Assembly (NCBI RefSeq): GCF_003027925.1
Contig: NZ_PYPS01000002.1
Coordinates: 186,001-250,000, forward strand
Reading direction: 5' to 3'
Origin: Micromonospora sp. RP3T
GTDB taxonomy: Bacteria > Actinomycetota > Actinomycetes > Mycobacteriales > Micromonosporaceae
Length of the DNA: 64,000 nucleotides
Part shown: positions 25,310-33,292 of the stretch, piece after piece
Layout of the letters: every line of letters starts with the position of its first letter
Position numbering within the stretch: the first letter of the stretch is position 1
Position numbers and translations under genes: made by a program
Notes under the pieces: generated by a model
What the model was told of the DNA's origin: nothing
The model's database searches: none
What the model saw: only the letters and a program-made list of their open reading frames with translations

Positions 25310-25801
25310 TCAGTCCGCGGCGCGGCTGATGGGCGCCTCCCGGGGGTTGCGGGCGAGCCGGAGCAGGTCGCGACCGTCGACCTGGAGGGTGCGGTCGTTG
25401 CGGCCGCTGCCGCAGTAGACGGGGCCCATGTCCGCGACCGCGAGGTCGAAGACGGTGATCACACCGTCGACGTCGGTGAGCGGACTGGCGCCGCCCGGCT
25501 CCATGTCGAGCGCGTCGAGCACGGCCGGGTCGGCGGGGCGCAGCCGCGACCGTGAGGTGCCGACGGCCTCCGCGAGCCCTCGGTAGTCGAGCCGGGCCGG
25601 CCCGGGCAGCACCGCCAGCACCACGGTGTCCGGTGGGCCCTGGAAGGCCAGGGTCTTCACCGACCGGGCCACCGGGAAGTCGCGCAACGTCGCCACGTCG
25701 TCGCGGGTGCGGATGGCCCGATGCGTGGCCACCGCATAGGTGACCCCGGCCCGGTCGAGAATGCGCATCGGCGTCGGTACCGCATCGCGGGAATCTGTCA
25801 T
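25310..25801 (-). CDS. YbaK/ProX-type aminoacyl-tRNA deacylase
   Basis: 163 residues from ATG 25801. It matches the YbaK/EbsC fold: a VTYAVATHRAIRTRDDVA opening, the central SVKTLAFQGPPDTVVLAVLPGPARLDY block and the late ASPLTDVDGVITVFDL and VYCGSGRNDRTLQVDGRDLLRL segments with the G-G-R pattern. These enzymes remove wrongly attached amino acids from tRNA. As a single gene inside the cluster, facing the FemAB-like transferase unit, it could protect translation from a non-standard amino acid made here (for instance Dap or its ureido form). That role is inference. Confidence 0.85.
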   Translation of the reverse strand: MTDSRDAVPTPMRILDRAGVTYAVATHRAIRTRDDVATLRDFPVARSVKTLAFQGPPDTVVLAVLPGPARLDYRGLAEAVGTSRSRLRPADPAVLDALDMEPGGASPLTDVDGVITVFDLAVADMGPVYCGSGRNDRTLQVDGRDLLRLARNPREAPISRAAD

Positions 25802-26209
25802 GTCGCCGACACTACCGGTCCGGTGCAAGAGCGTCCGGACAATGTCCGACTTGTATGTTCGATGGGGAAGTGTCAGTGGCCCGAGGCAATGCCGACGAAG
25901 GATCATGGAAGTTCCGTTGACACCAGCCGAGGGATGGGGGTTAACTATTTCCCGGCCACCAGAGTGAGCCGCGAGGTCTTCGCGGCAACTCGACGCAGCG
26001 CTGACACGGGGGTTCTCGCGCATGAGCCACGCCATTCGGCAGACCTGAGCTATCTGTCAACCTGTTGACGTCGCCCCGCGCGGTCGCCGCGGCGACCGCT
26101 TTTCCTGCTTTTTCGCAGGTACGGCCACCACATCGCGGTGGCGGCCACCGCATGACCGAAGCCGCCACACATGCCGTTCCGCCCGTCCGGGACAAGAGGA
26201 GGCTTACCC
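25802..26209. promoter_or_regulatory. Intergenic control region before second radical SAM operon
   Basis: About 408 bp with no convincing gene, between the divergent YbaK-like gene and the long plus-strand operon. It holds the inverted repeat GTCAACCTGTTGAC at 26056-26069 and a small hairpin-like CCTGC-TTTTTC-GCAGG near 26103-26118. A strong ribosome site AGAGGAGG lies at 26196-26203. Confidence 0.5.
26056..26069. promoter_or_regulatory. Short inverted repeat, possible operator
   Basis: GTCAA-CCTG-TTGAC, perfect five-base arms around a four-base gap, about 140 bases before the radical SAM 2 start. A regulator site is possible; arms are short and chance cannot be excluded. Confidence 0.3.
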
Positions 26210-27718
26210 ATGTCGCAATCCTTTCCGACCTTTTCGGAAATCCGCGCGGAAGCTCAGCGCAGCCTGGCCGCGATGCCGATCGAACAGCTCGCCGAAATCG
26301 GCATTCTGCAACCGATCGAAAACTATTATCTGGTCGGCACGTACCCACCTCTGAAGGCGATGGGGGAGATCACCCCGGCCGAAACCTTCACCGGCCTGAC
26401 CCGGAACGCGAACATCTACCTGCACCTGCCGTTCTGCGAACAGCGCTGCACGTTCTGCCATTTCGCCAAGGAGATCCGGCCGGACTCGCCCCGGGTGACC
26501 CGGTACCTCGCCGCGCTGCACCGTGAGCTCGAGATCGTGACCGGCATGCTCCCGCACCGGGTCACCGCGGAGACGGTCTACTTCGGCGGCGGCACCCCGT
26601 CCTACCTGTCCGCCGCACAGATCACGGCGCTCTTCGCCCGGTTGCGGCAGCACATCGACGTCCCGGACACCGCCGAGATCACCTTCGAGCTGCACCCGTC
26701 GGTCATCGACGCCCCCGACTACACCGACCGGCTCGACGCGCTGCGCGACGCCGGGGTGAACCGGTGGGTCTTCGGCGTGCAGTCCATGGACGATCGGGTG
26801 CTGCGCAAGCTCAACCGTGGGCATGAGGCGTCCCACGTCTACCGGCTGCTCGACCTGCTGCACGAGCGGGGCCTGGACAACCACTCGGTCGACCTGATCT
26901 TCGGGCTGCCGTACCAGACCGAGGAGAACTGGTACACCACGCTGACCAGCCTGATCGGGTACGGCGTCGACAAGTTCAACATCTTCCCGCTGATGTTCAA
27001 GCAGGCCGACCCGATCTCGGCGCACTACCGCAACGAGCCGGGGATCTTCCCCGACCTGCGGCAGCGGCTGCTCATGCACTTCATGACCGAGGCGTTGACC
27101 CGGCGGCTCGGCTTCCGGCGCGGTCCGCTCTTCTACTACTCGAAGGCGGCCACCCACTCCCGCCAGCAGGAGAACAAGTACGACTCCATCGAGGACGCCA
27201 ACCTGCTGCCGTTCGGCGTCTCCGGGTTCGGCTATGTCGGGAACACGCAGTACTACAACGACTGCACCATGGACGGCTACATGCAGCGGGTCGAGGCGGG
27301 GCGCCCCTCGGTCTGGCACGGCGTGCACCTGTCGACCGACGAGCGGATGCGCCGGGCGGTCATGTTCAACCTGCGCTCGCGCGGCGTCGGGCGCGACGAC
27401 TTCCGCAGCCGCTACGGCGTCGACCCCGCCGAGCACTTCGCCGCCGAGCTGGCGCCGTACCGGGAGCACGGTCTGATCCGGATCGACGACGACGCCATCC
27501 GCCTGACCGACAGGGGCGTACCGGTCGCCGACAGCATCGCGTTGCGTCTGGTGAGCCCGCAGGTCCTGGCCCGGATCCAGGACGCCAACTCGCGGATCGT
27601 CGACCTGAAGCGGGATCCGCTCGACAGGTACGACTTCTCGCCGCTGGAACGTGACCCGGTCGGCGCCGGCGTGGCCTCCGCCGGCCGTCGCCCCCTGCTG
27701 CCGACTGTCGAGCACTAG
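26210..27718 (+). CDS. HemN-like radical SAM protein 2
   Basis: 502 residues from ATG 26210, chosen because AGAGGAGG stands seven bases before it; the in-frame ATG at 26171 lacks one. The cluster motif is CEQRCTFC, followed by YFGGGTPSYL, FGVQSMDDRVLRKLNRGH and a SVDLIFGLPYQT segment, the HemN pattern. A HemN-type C-terminal domain follows (FNLRSRGVGRDDFRSRYG). It leads the long operon with the Dap genes. The role is probably a carbon-transfer, methylation or oxidation step on the product; oxygen-independent coproporphyrinogen oxidase activity is unlikely from context. Confidence 0.92.
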   Translation: MSQSFPTFSEIRAEAQRSLAAMPIEQLAEIGILQPIENYYLVGTYPPLKAMGEITPAETFTGLTRNANIYLHLPFCEQRCTFCHFAKEIRPDSPRVTRYLAALHRELEIVTGMLPHRVTAETVYFGGGTPSYLSAAQITALFARLRQHIDVPDTAEITFELHPSVIDAPDYTDRLDALRDAGVNRWVFGVQSMDDRVLRKLNRGHEASHVYRLLDLLHERGLDNHSVDLIFGLPYQTEENWYTTLTSLIGYGVDKFNIFPLMFKQADPISAHYRNEPGIFPDLRQRLLMHFMTEALTRRLGFRRGPLFYYSKAATHSRQQENKYDSIEDANLLPFGVSGFGYVGNTQYYNDCTMDGYMQRVEAGRPSVWHGVHLSTDERMRRAVMFNLRSRGVGRDDFRSRYGVDPAEHFAAELAPYREHGLIRIDDDAIRLTDRGVPVADSIALRLVSPQVLARIQDANSRIVDLKRDPLDRYDFSPLERDPVGAGVASAGRRPLLPTVEH

Positions 27719-27721
27719 GCC

Positions 27722-29125
27722 ATGACCGCACAGTCGACCTCCGGTGGCGCGTCGTTGCGGCGGGAGCTCTCCGGGCGTCAGTTGAGGATGATCGGCCTCG
27801 GCGGCGCGATCGGCACCGGCCTCTTCCTCGGCTCGGGTCAGGCGATCTCGACCGCCGGCCCGGCGGTCACCGTCGCCTACGCGATCGGGGGCGCCGTCGC
27901 GGTGACCCTCGCGTACGCGCTCACCCGCATGATCGCCGCACATCCCGACGCGGGCGGGTTCGGCGGCATGGCCGAGCGCTACCTGGGCCCGGGCCCCGCG
28001 TTCGCGCAGCGCTGGTGGTACTGGATCGCCGGGGTCGTCAACATCGGCAGCGAGGCGCTGGCGGTCGGCATCTACCTGAAGCTGTGGTGGCCGGGGCTGC
28101 CGCTGTGGGTGCCCGCGGTGCTCTTCGCGACGCTGGTGCTGGTGGTCAACTCGTTCACCGTCGGCGTGTTCGGCGAGTTCGAGTACTGGCTCGCGATGAT
28201 CAAGGTGATCACGATCGTGGTCTTCGTCGGCCTGGGGGCCGTCGCCATCTTCGTCGGTCTCGGCGGCCGGTCGGCGACCGGCCTGTCGGCCTGGACCGAC
28301 CACGGCGGGTTCGCCCCGCACGGCGTGGGCGGCATCTGGCTCGCCATGGTGCTGGTGACCTTCAGCTACATGGGCACCGAGGCGCTCGCCGTGGCCGCCG
28401 GCGAGGCGCGCGCCGGCGGCCGGGACCTGGTCGCCGCGACCCGCGGTGTGGTGCTGCGGCTGCTGCTGTTCTACGTCCTCGGCACCGCGGTCGTCGTCTC
28501 GCTCGTGCCCTGGAACGAGGCGGCGGCCGGTGGTTCGGTGGACGCCAGCCCGTTCGTCCGACTGTTCGACATCGCCGGGGTCCCGGCCGCGGTGCACGTG
28601 ATGAACGCGGTGGTGCTGACCGCGGCGCTGTCCGCCATGAACACCAACGTCTACGTCGCCAGCCGGACGCTGCACGGACTGGCCGGCAGCGGCCAGGCGC
28701 CACGGCTGTTCGGCCGGGTCGACAGGCGCGGGGTGCCGCTGCCCGCGCTGCTGGTCTCCGGGGCCGGGCTGCTGCTGGCGGCCCTGCTCGCGGCGGTCGC
28801 CCCCGAGCGGGCGTTCCTGGCGCTGATCGGGTTCTCGCTGTCGGGTGCGCTGCTGACCTGGATCCTCATCCTCGCCACCTACCTCGCCTACCGGCGCGCG
28901 GAACGTCCGGCGGACCGCGGACTGACAGTGGCCGTGGTGCTGGCCATGGTCGTGCTGGCCGCGGTGCTCGTGTCCATGGCGTTCAGCGACACGTTCGGCC
29001 TGCCGATGCTCAGCGGGGTGCCGCTGCTGGTGGGGGTTCTGGTGGCGTACGCGGTCCACGCCCGGCGCCGTCGGGCGGCCGGGACGCCGGACCCGGACGC
29101 GCCCGAGCCGGTCGGGGCACGGTGA
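27722..29125 (+). CDS. Amino-acid permease (APC family)
   Basis: 467 residues from ATG 27722. The N-terminus LSGRQLRMIGLGGAIGTGLFLGSG is the classic APC signature, and about twelve hydrophobic spans follow. It sits directly between radical SAM 2 and the SbnA-like gene (gap of four bases on each side). In this place it may take up a building-block amino acid or move a cluster amino acid across the membrane; the substrate is not visible. Confidence 0.9.
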   Translation: MTAQSTSGGASLRRELSGRQLRMIGLGGAIGTGLFLGSGQAISTAGPAVTVAYAIGGAVAVTLAYALTRMIAAHPDAGGFGGMAERYLGPGPAFAQRWWYWIAGVVNIGSEALAVGIYLKLWWPGLPLWVPAVLFATLVLVVNSFTVGVFGEFEYWLAMIKVITIVVFVGLGAVAIFVGLGGRSATGLSAWTDHGGFAPHGVGGIWLAMVLVTFSYMGTEALAVAAGEARAGGRDLVAATRGVVLRLLLFYVLGTAVVVSLVPWNEAAAGGSVDASPFVRLFDIAGVPAAVHVMNAVVLTAALSAMNTNVYVASRTLHGLAGSGQAPRLFGRVDRRGVPLPALLVSGAGLLLAALLAAVAPERAFLALIGFSLSGALLTWILILATYLAYRRAERPADRGLTVAVVLAMVVLAAVLVSMAFSDTFGLPMLSGVPLLVGVLVAYAVHARRRRAAGTPDPDAPEPVGAR

Positions 29126-29129
29126 CCCG

Positions 29130-30140
29130 ATGACCGGTCCCGACCTCGCCGTCCCGACCCCACCGCCCGGACTGATCCCGCTCCTGGTGGGCGACACCCC
29201 CGTGGTCTCCGTGCCGGTTGCGGCCGGCGGCCGGGAGGGGACGCTGCGGCTCAAACTCGAGTCGTTCAACCCGTGCGGATCGATCAAGGACCGCACCGCC
29301 GTCGCCCTGTTCGGTTCCGTGGCCGGCCAGGTCGACCCGGTCACCGGCATCATCGAGTCCACGTCGGGCAACCTCGGGGTGGCCCTGGCCGCGCTGTCGT
29401 CCGCCGCGCACGTGCCGTTCACGGCGGTCGTGGACCCGCGTACCCCGGCCTACGCGGTACGCGAGATGCGGCGCTTCGGCGCCTCGGTGGTGGTGGCCAC
29501 CGACGAGGACGGTCGGGGCGGCTACCTGCTCAGCCGCCTCGCGATGGTCGACCGGATGCTCGCCGAGCGGCCCACCCTGTGTTGGACCAACCAGTACGAG
29601 AATCCCGCCAACCCGGCCGCGCACGAGTGGGGCACCGCGCCGGAGCTGGCCCGGCAGGTTCCCGCCGACACCGTCGTCCTGGCCGCCGTCTCCACCGGCG
29701 GCACGCTGTCCGGCCTGCGCAGCTACGCCGCCCGCGCCACGAAGTGGACGGTCGTCGGGGTCGACGTGCCGGGCTCGCACGCGGTGGGCCACACCGACGG
29801 TCCGCGACTGTTGTCCGGGATCGGCTCCAGCAGGTGCTCCGGCTTCGTCTCGGCGGCCGACGGACCGGTCGAACGGATCGGTCCCGCCGAGGCGGTCGCC
29901 GCCTGCGTCTGGTTGTTGGAGCAGACCGGCATCGGGGTGGGCGCCAGCTCGGGCGCGCTGGTCGCGGCGGCCCTGCGGCTGATCGAGCGGGACCGGCTGA
30001 CCGACGTCGTCTGCGTCTGCGCCGACGGCGCCGGCAACTACCTGGACACGGTGTACTCCCCGCACTGGCGGGCGGCGCACGGGTTCCGGACGGACCCGCC
30101 GGCTGTCGTCCGCGGTCCGGTGGAATGGAGCACCGCGTGA
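29130..30140 (+). CDS. SbnA/VioB-like PLP synthase for 2,3-diaminopropionate
   Basis: 336 residues. It belongs to the cysteine synthase fold type II: PLP lysine in NPCGSIKDRTA, substrate loop ESTSGNLGVAL, phosphate loop VSTGGTLSGLR and a C-terminal GVGASSGALVAA. Free cysteine synthases have GNTG in the second motif; here it is GNLG, as in SbnA, which joins O-phosphoserine and glutamate. The partner SbnB-like gene is two genes downstream, with a diiron oxygenase gene between, and this pairing is the usual sign of Dap biosynthesis. It overlaps the next start by four bases. Confidence 0.88.
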   Translation: MTGPDLAVPTPPPGLIPLLVGDTPVVSVPVAAGGREGTLRLKLESFNPCGSIKDRTAVALFGSVAGQVDPVTGIIESTSGNLGVALAALSSAAHVPFTAVVDPRTPAYAVREMRRFGASVVVATDEDGRGGYLLSRLAMVDRMLAERPTLCWTNQYENPANPAAHEWGTAPELARQVPADTVVLAAVSTGGTLSGLRSYAARATKWTVVGVDVPGSHAVGHTDGPRLLSGIGSSRCSGFVSAADGPVERIGPAEAVAACVWLLEQTGIGVGASSGALVAAALRLIERDRLTDVVCVCADGAGNYLDTVYSPHWRAAHGFRTDPPAVVRGPVEWSTA

Positions 30141-31057
30141 ACGCCGATCCGCTGCGGGACTGGTTCGACCGGGCGGGCGTGCGGGTGGATCCGCGCCGGG
30201 TGCTGGCCGACGAGATGGACGGCGGCCGGGTGCTCTTCCCGGCCAGGTTGATCCCCTACCTCGACCACGAGCTGGTGGCCGGCCTGGCCGACGAGGCCCG
30301 GACCGCGCTGGTGGCCCGGCACGCCTACCACTACTTCGCGTTCACCGCCCACTTCGAGACGAGGGTGGTCAACCGGGCCGCGGAGATGCTCGCGAACGGC
30401 CGGGTGGACGCGCCGTTGCGCCGGGACGTACGGCTCGACGCGTTCAAGATCTACTGCGACGAGGCGTACCACGCGCTCTACTCGTTCGACGTGGTGCGGC
30501 AGTTGGAGTCCGCGAGCCGGGTCGAGGCGCTGCCGTACGACTTCACCCCGTTCCTGACCCGCCTCGACGACATCTCCTCCGGCGCGATGCCGCACCGTGG
30601 GACGCTGCCGCAACTGCTCCAGGTCGTCGTCTTCGAGACGCTGGTGACGACGCTGCTGGCGGAGCTGCCGAACGACCCGGACCTGGTCGGGCTGGTCCGC
30701 GAGACGGTCCGCGACCACGCCCGGGACGAGGGGCGGCACCATGTCTTCTTCTCGCACCTGTTCCGCGAGGTGTGGTCCGGGCTCGACCCGGCCGCCCGCC
30801 GGGAGACCGCGCGCTGTCTGCCCCGGCTGATCGGCCACAGCCTGCGGCCGGACCTGCGGCCCGCCCGGGCCAACCTCGCCGCCGCCGGGCTCACCCCCAC
30901 GCAGGTCGAGGACGTGGTCCGCGACGTCTACCCACCGGAGTCGGTGCGTCGGACCACGCGCGACCAGGCCGTCCAGTCCGTCCGACTGTTCCGCTCCTGC
31001 GGGGTCCTCGACCTCCCCGAGGGGCTCGACGCCTTCCACGAGGAGGGACTCCTGTGA
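30137..31057 (+). CDS. AurF/CmlI-like diiron N-oxygenase
   Basis: 306 residues from GTG 30137 (GGAATGGAG ahead); ATG 30125 is an alternative. Diiron ligands follow the AurF layout: glutamate in AHFETRVVN, ExxH in CDEAYHALYS, glutamate in VVVFETLVTT, then HxxxExxH in RDHARDEGRHHVFF. Such enzymes oxidise amines to hydroxylamines, nitroso or nitro groups. The cluster offers two kinds of amine: aminobenzoate-like compounds from the PabA/B or PhzE-type enzymes, and Dap from the adjoining genes. Its place between the two Dap genes favours the latter, but substrate is open. Confidence 0.85.
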   Translation: MNADPLRDWFDRAGVRVDPRRVLADEMDGGRVLFPARLIPYLDHELVAGLADEARTALVARHAYHYFAFTAHFETRVVNRAAEMLANGRVDAPLRRDVRLDAFKIYCDEAYHALYSFDVVRQLESASRVEALPYDFTPFLTRLDDISSGAMPHRGTLPQLLQVVVFETLVTTLLAELPNDPDLVGLVRETVRDHARDEGRHHVFFSHLFREVWSGLDPAARRETARCLPRLIGHSLRPDLRPARANLAAAGLTPTQVEDVVRDVYPPESVRRTTRDQAVQSVRLFRSCGVLDLPEGLDAFHEEGLL

Positions 31058-32112
31058 CCACCTCCGTCGACCGCTGGTTCACGGCCGGGCTGCCCGGGCT
31101 CCGCGGGCCGGGCAGTGTCGCCGTGCTGTCGCGCGCGGACGTCCTGCGCTGCCTCGACGCGCTGGACGTGGTGGCGCTGGTGAGGCTTACCCTCGCCGAC
31201 CACGACGCGGGACGGTGCGTACTGCCCGGCGAGGCGTACCTGCGCTGGGACAACAGCCGCGGCGCGTACACCCGGTCCATCGGGATGCCCGGCGCGGTGC
31301 CGGGCGCCTACGGCATGAAGATCATCAACGCCAGTGTCTCCAATCCGGAGGCCGGACTGGAACGCGCCGGCGGCGTGGGACTCTGCTTCGACCCGGAGAC
31401 CGCCCGGATAATGGCCGTCGTGGAGGTCGGGATCGTCAGCGCCGTCCGCACCGCTGCCGTCTCCGCCCTCGCCGTGGAGCTCACCGGACACGCGGACGCG
31501 GAGAGCCTGACCGTGCTCGGCTGCGGTGCGCAGGGCGGCACCCACGCGGCCCTGCTCCTCGAGACCCTCCCGCGACTGTCCCGGGTCACCCTCCACGACC
31601 GCGTCGGCGCCTCCGCCCACGGCCTCGCGGAACGCCTGCGCCGGCTCCGCCCCGAGCTGGACGTACGCGTCACCGCCGAGGCGGCCACCGCGGTCGCGGC
31701 CAGCCAGGTGACGATCGCCACCACCACGGCCGACGCGGGCTACCTGCCACCGGCGTGGATACCCGCCGGCGCCCTGGTGGTCAACGTGTCGCTGGCCGAC
31801 CTGACCGCCGAGGCGCTGCTCGCCGCCGGCGCCCTCTACGTCGACGACGTCGACCTGGTCGCGGAGAACCCCCGGCGCCCGCTCGGCGCGCTGATGGCGC
31901 AGGATCGGGTCACCCGCCCCGGTTCGGCCACCGGCCGGCCGATCGACGGCACCATCGGCGGTCTGGTCACCGGCCGGCACCGGCTCGTCAGCACGGATTC
32001 CTTCACCGTGGTGAACCCCTTCGGGATGGGCGTGCTCGACGTCGCCCTGATCGAGGCGGTGCGTCGCCACGCCGTCCGCGCCGGTCTCGGGTCGACGGTG
32101 GACCTCGGATGA
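31054..32112 (+). CDS. SbnB/VioK-like ornithine cyclodeaminase-family dehydrogenase
   Basis: 352 residues from GTG 31054, with AGGAGGG at the ideal distance and a four-base overlap. It has the OCD/mu-crystallin layout: a KIINASVSNPEAGL substrate region, the NAD-binding VLGCGAQGGTHAAL (about residues 155-168) and GYLPPAWIPAGALVVNVSL. SbnB oxidatively splits the SbnA product into Dap, 2-oxoglutarate and ammonia. With the SbnA-like gene this gives a complete serine-derived Dap route. Confidence 0.9.
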   Translation: MTTSVDRWFTAGLPGLRGPGSVAVLSRADVLRCLDALDVVALVRLTLADHDAGRCVLPGEAYLRWDNSRGAYTRSIGMPGAVPGAYGMKIINASVSNPEAGLERAGGVGLCFDPETARIMAVVEVGIVSAVRTAAVSALAVELTGHADAESLTVLGCGAQGGTHAALLLETLPRLSRVTLHDRVGASAHGLAERLRRLRPELDVRVTAEAATAVAASQVTIATTTADAGYLPPAWIPAGALVVNVSLADLTAEALLAAGALYVDDVDLVAENPRRPLGALMAQDRVTRPGSATGRPIDGTIGGLVTGRHRLVSTDSFTVVNPFGMGVLDVALIEAVRRHAVRAGLGSTVDLG

Positions 32113-33035
32113 CCGGCCGTCGGGGCAGCCTGATCTCCCTGCGTGACCTCACCGCCGCGCAGCTCACCGACCTGGTCGACGCCGCCGTTCGGGTCGCCGA
32201 CGACCCGGCCGCGGTGCCGCCGAGCCTGACCGGCGCGGTGGTGGCGACGCTCTTCGAACGCACCTCGACCCGGACCCGCACCGCGTTCAGCGTGGCGGCG
32301 CTCCGACTCGGCGCGCGGGTGCTGCCCTACGGGCCGGAGAGCCTGCAGACAAACACCGGCGAGTCCGCCGAGGACACCGCGCGGATCCTCGGGCTGATGC
32401 TCGACGGGGTGGTGATCCGCAGCACCCGCAGCGTCGCCGAGCTGGCCCGGATGCGCGACGTCGGAGACCTGCCGCTGATCAACGCGATGGCCCGGGAGGA
32501 GCACCCCACCCAGGCGGTGTGCGACCTGGCCACGTTGCGACGGCACCTCGGCCCGCTGGACGGCATCCGGGTGGTGTACGTCGGCGAGGGCAACAACACC
32601 GCCTCCGCGCTGGCGTACGCGCTGGCCCGGATCCCGGGCGCCGAGCTGACCCTCCACACCCCGCCGGGCTACGGCCTCGACGCCGCGACCCTGGCCGCGG
32701 CGGCGGCGGACGCCGTGACCGGCGCCCGGGTGCGCCAGACCCACGAACGAGACGACCTGCCGGACGTCGCCGACTGCGTGTACACCACACGGTGGCAGAC
32801 CACCGGAACCGTCAAGGAGGACCCGCTGTGGCGCCAGACCTTCCGGCCCTTCCACGTCGACGAGGCCTTCCTGAGCCGCTGGCCGCAGGCGGTGTTCCTG
32901 CACGACCTGCCGGCACACCGGGGGGAGGAGGTGTCCGCCGCCGTCCTCGAGTCGCCGCGGAGCCTGGTGTGGCAGCAGGCCCGGATGAAACTGGACAGCG
33001 CGACGGCGGTCCTGCAGACCTGCTGGGGCACCTGA
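32109..33035 (+). CDS. OTC-like carbamoyltransferase, probably acting on Dap
   Basis: 308 residues from ATG 32109, overlapping the SbnB-like stop. The carbamoyl-phosphate site is intact (FERTSTRTRTAF; EEHPTQAVCDL). The second-domain motif reads HDLPAHRGEE, with aspartate in place of the cysteine of the ornithine enzyme's HCLP, so the acceptor is likely not ornithine. Relatives in viomycin/capreomycin synthesis (VioL/CmnL) carbamoylate Dap residues. Directly after the Dap genes, the best guess is N-beta-carbamoylation of Dap to a ureidoalanine unit. Confidence 0.9.
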   Translation: MTGRRGSLISLRDLTAAQLTDLVDAAVRVADDPAAVPPSLTGAVVATLFERTSTRTRTAFSVAALRLGARVLPYGPESLQTNTGESAEDTARILGLMLDGVVIRSTRSVAELARMRDVGDLPLINAMAREEHPTQAVCDLATLRRHLGPLDGIRVVYVGEGNNTASALAYALARIPGAELTLHTPPGYGLDAATLAAAAADAVTGARVRQTHERDDLPDVADCVYTTRWQTTGTVKEDPLWRQTFRPFHVDEAFLSRWPQAVFLHDLPAHRGEEVSAAVLESPRSLVWQQARMKLDSATAVLQTCWGT

Positions 33036-33046
33036 GCCGCCTGACG

Positions 33047-33292
33047 GTGGCGGTGCACGCCGGGCCGGTGACCGCCGAGCGGGACGCGGTGCTGTGCCTG
33101 CTGGAAGCGGTGGAGGTGCTGCTGCCCCTGCTCGGGCCGGCGCCGCGGCGCCCCAGCCGCGAGGACCTGCACACCATCGACGGGCAGCTGCGGGCCATGC
33201 GGACGTCCCTGCGTACCCATCTCTGGCAGACGCCGACCGGCTTCTCCCGGTCGGCCCCCGCGAACAGGAGCGATGACGCATGCAACCAGTGA
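33047..33292 (+). CDS. Small helical protein, hypothetical
   Basis: 81 residues from GTG 33047, just after the OTC-like stop and overlapping the ATP-grasp start by 13 bases. It has a hydrophobic heptad-like helix (DAVLCLLEAVEVLLPLLG), a proline turn and an amphipathic helix with many arginines. I know no family. The placing in a tight operon and the lack of any other explanation for the gap support it, but no good ribosome site is seen. Confidence 0.4.
   Translation: MAVHAGPVTAERDAVLCLLEAVEVLLPLLGPAPRRPSREDLHTIDGQLRAMRTSLRTHLWQTPTGFSRSAPANRSDDACNQ

Noticed and set aside
26204..29422. Minus-strand open frame of about 1070 codons over radical SAM 2 and the permease
   Set aside because: Shadow frame; the plus strand holds clear radical SAM and APC signatures.
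29130..30140. Housekeeping cysteine synthase
   Set aside because: GNLG instead of GNTG in the substrate loop, and a cyclodeaminase-like partner in the same operon, favour the SbnA role.
29130..33035. Viomycin/capreomycin-like cluster
   Set aside because: Dap and carbamoyl genes fit, but there are no arginine hydroxylase, capreomycidine synthase or multi-module NRPS genes, while chorismate and radical SAM genes do not belong to it.
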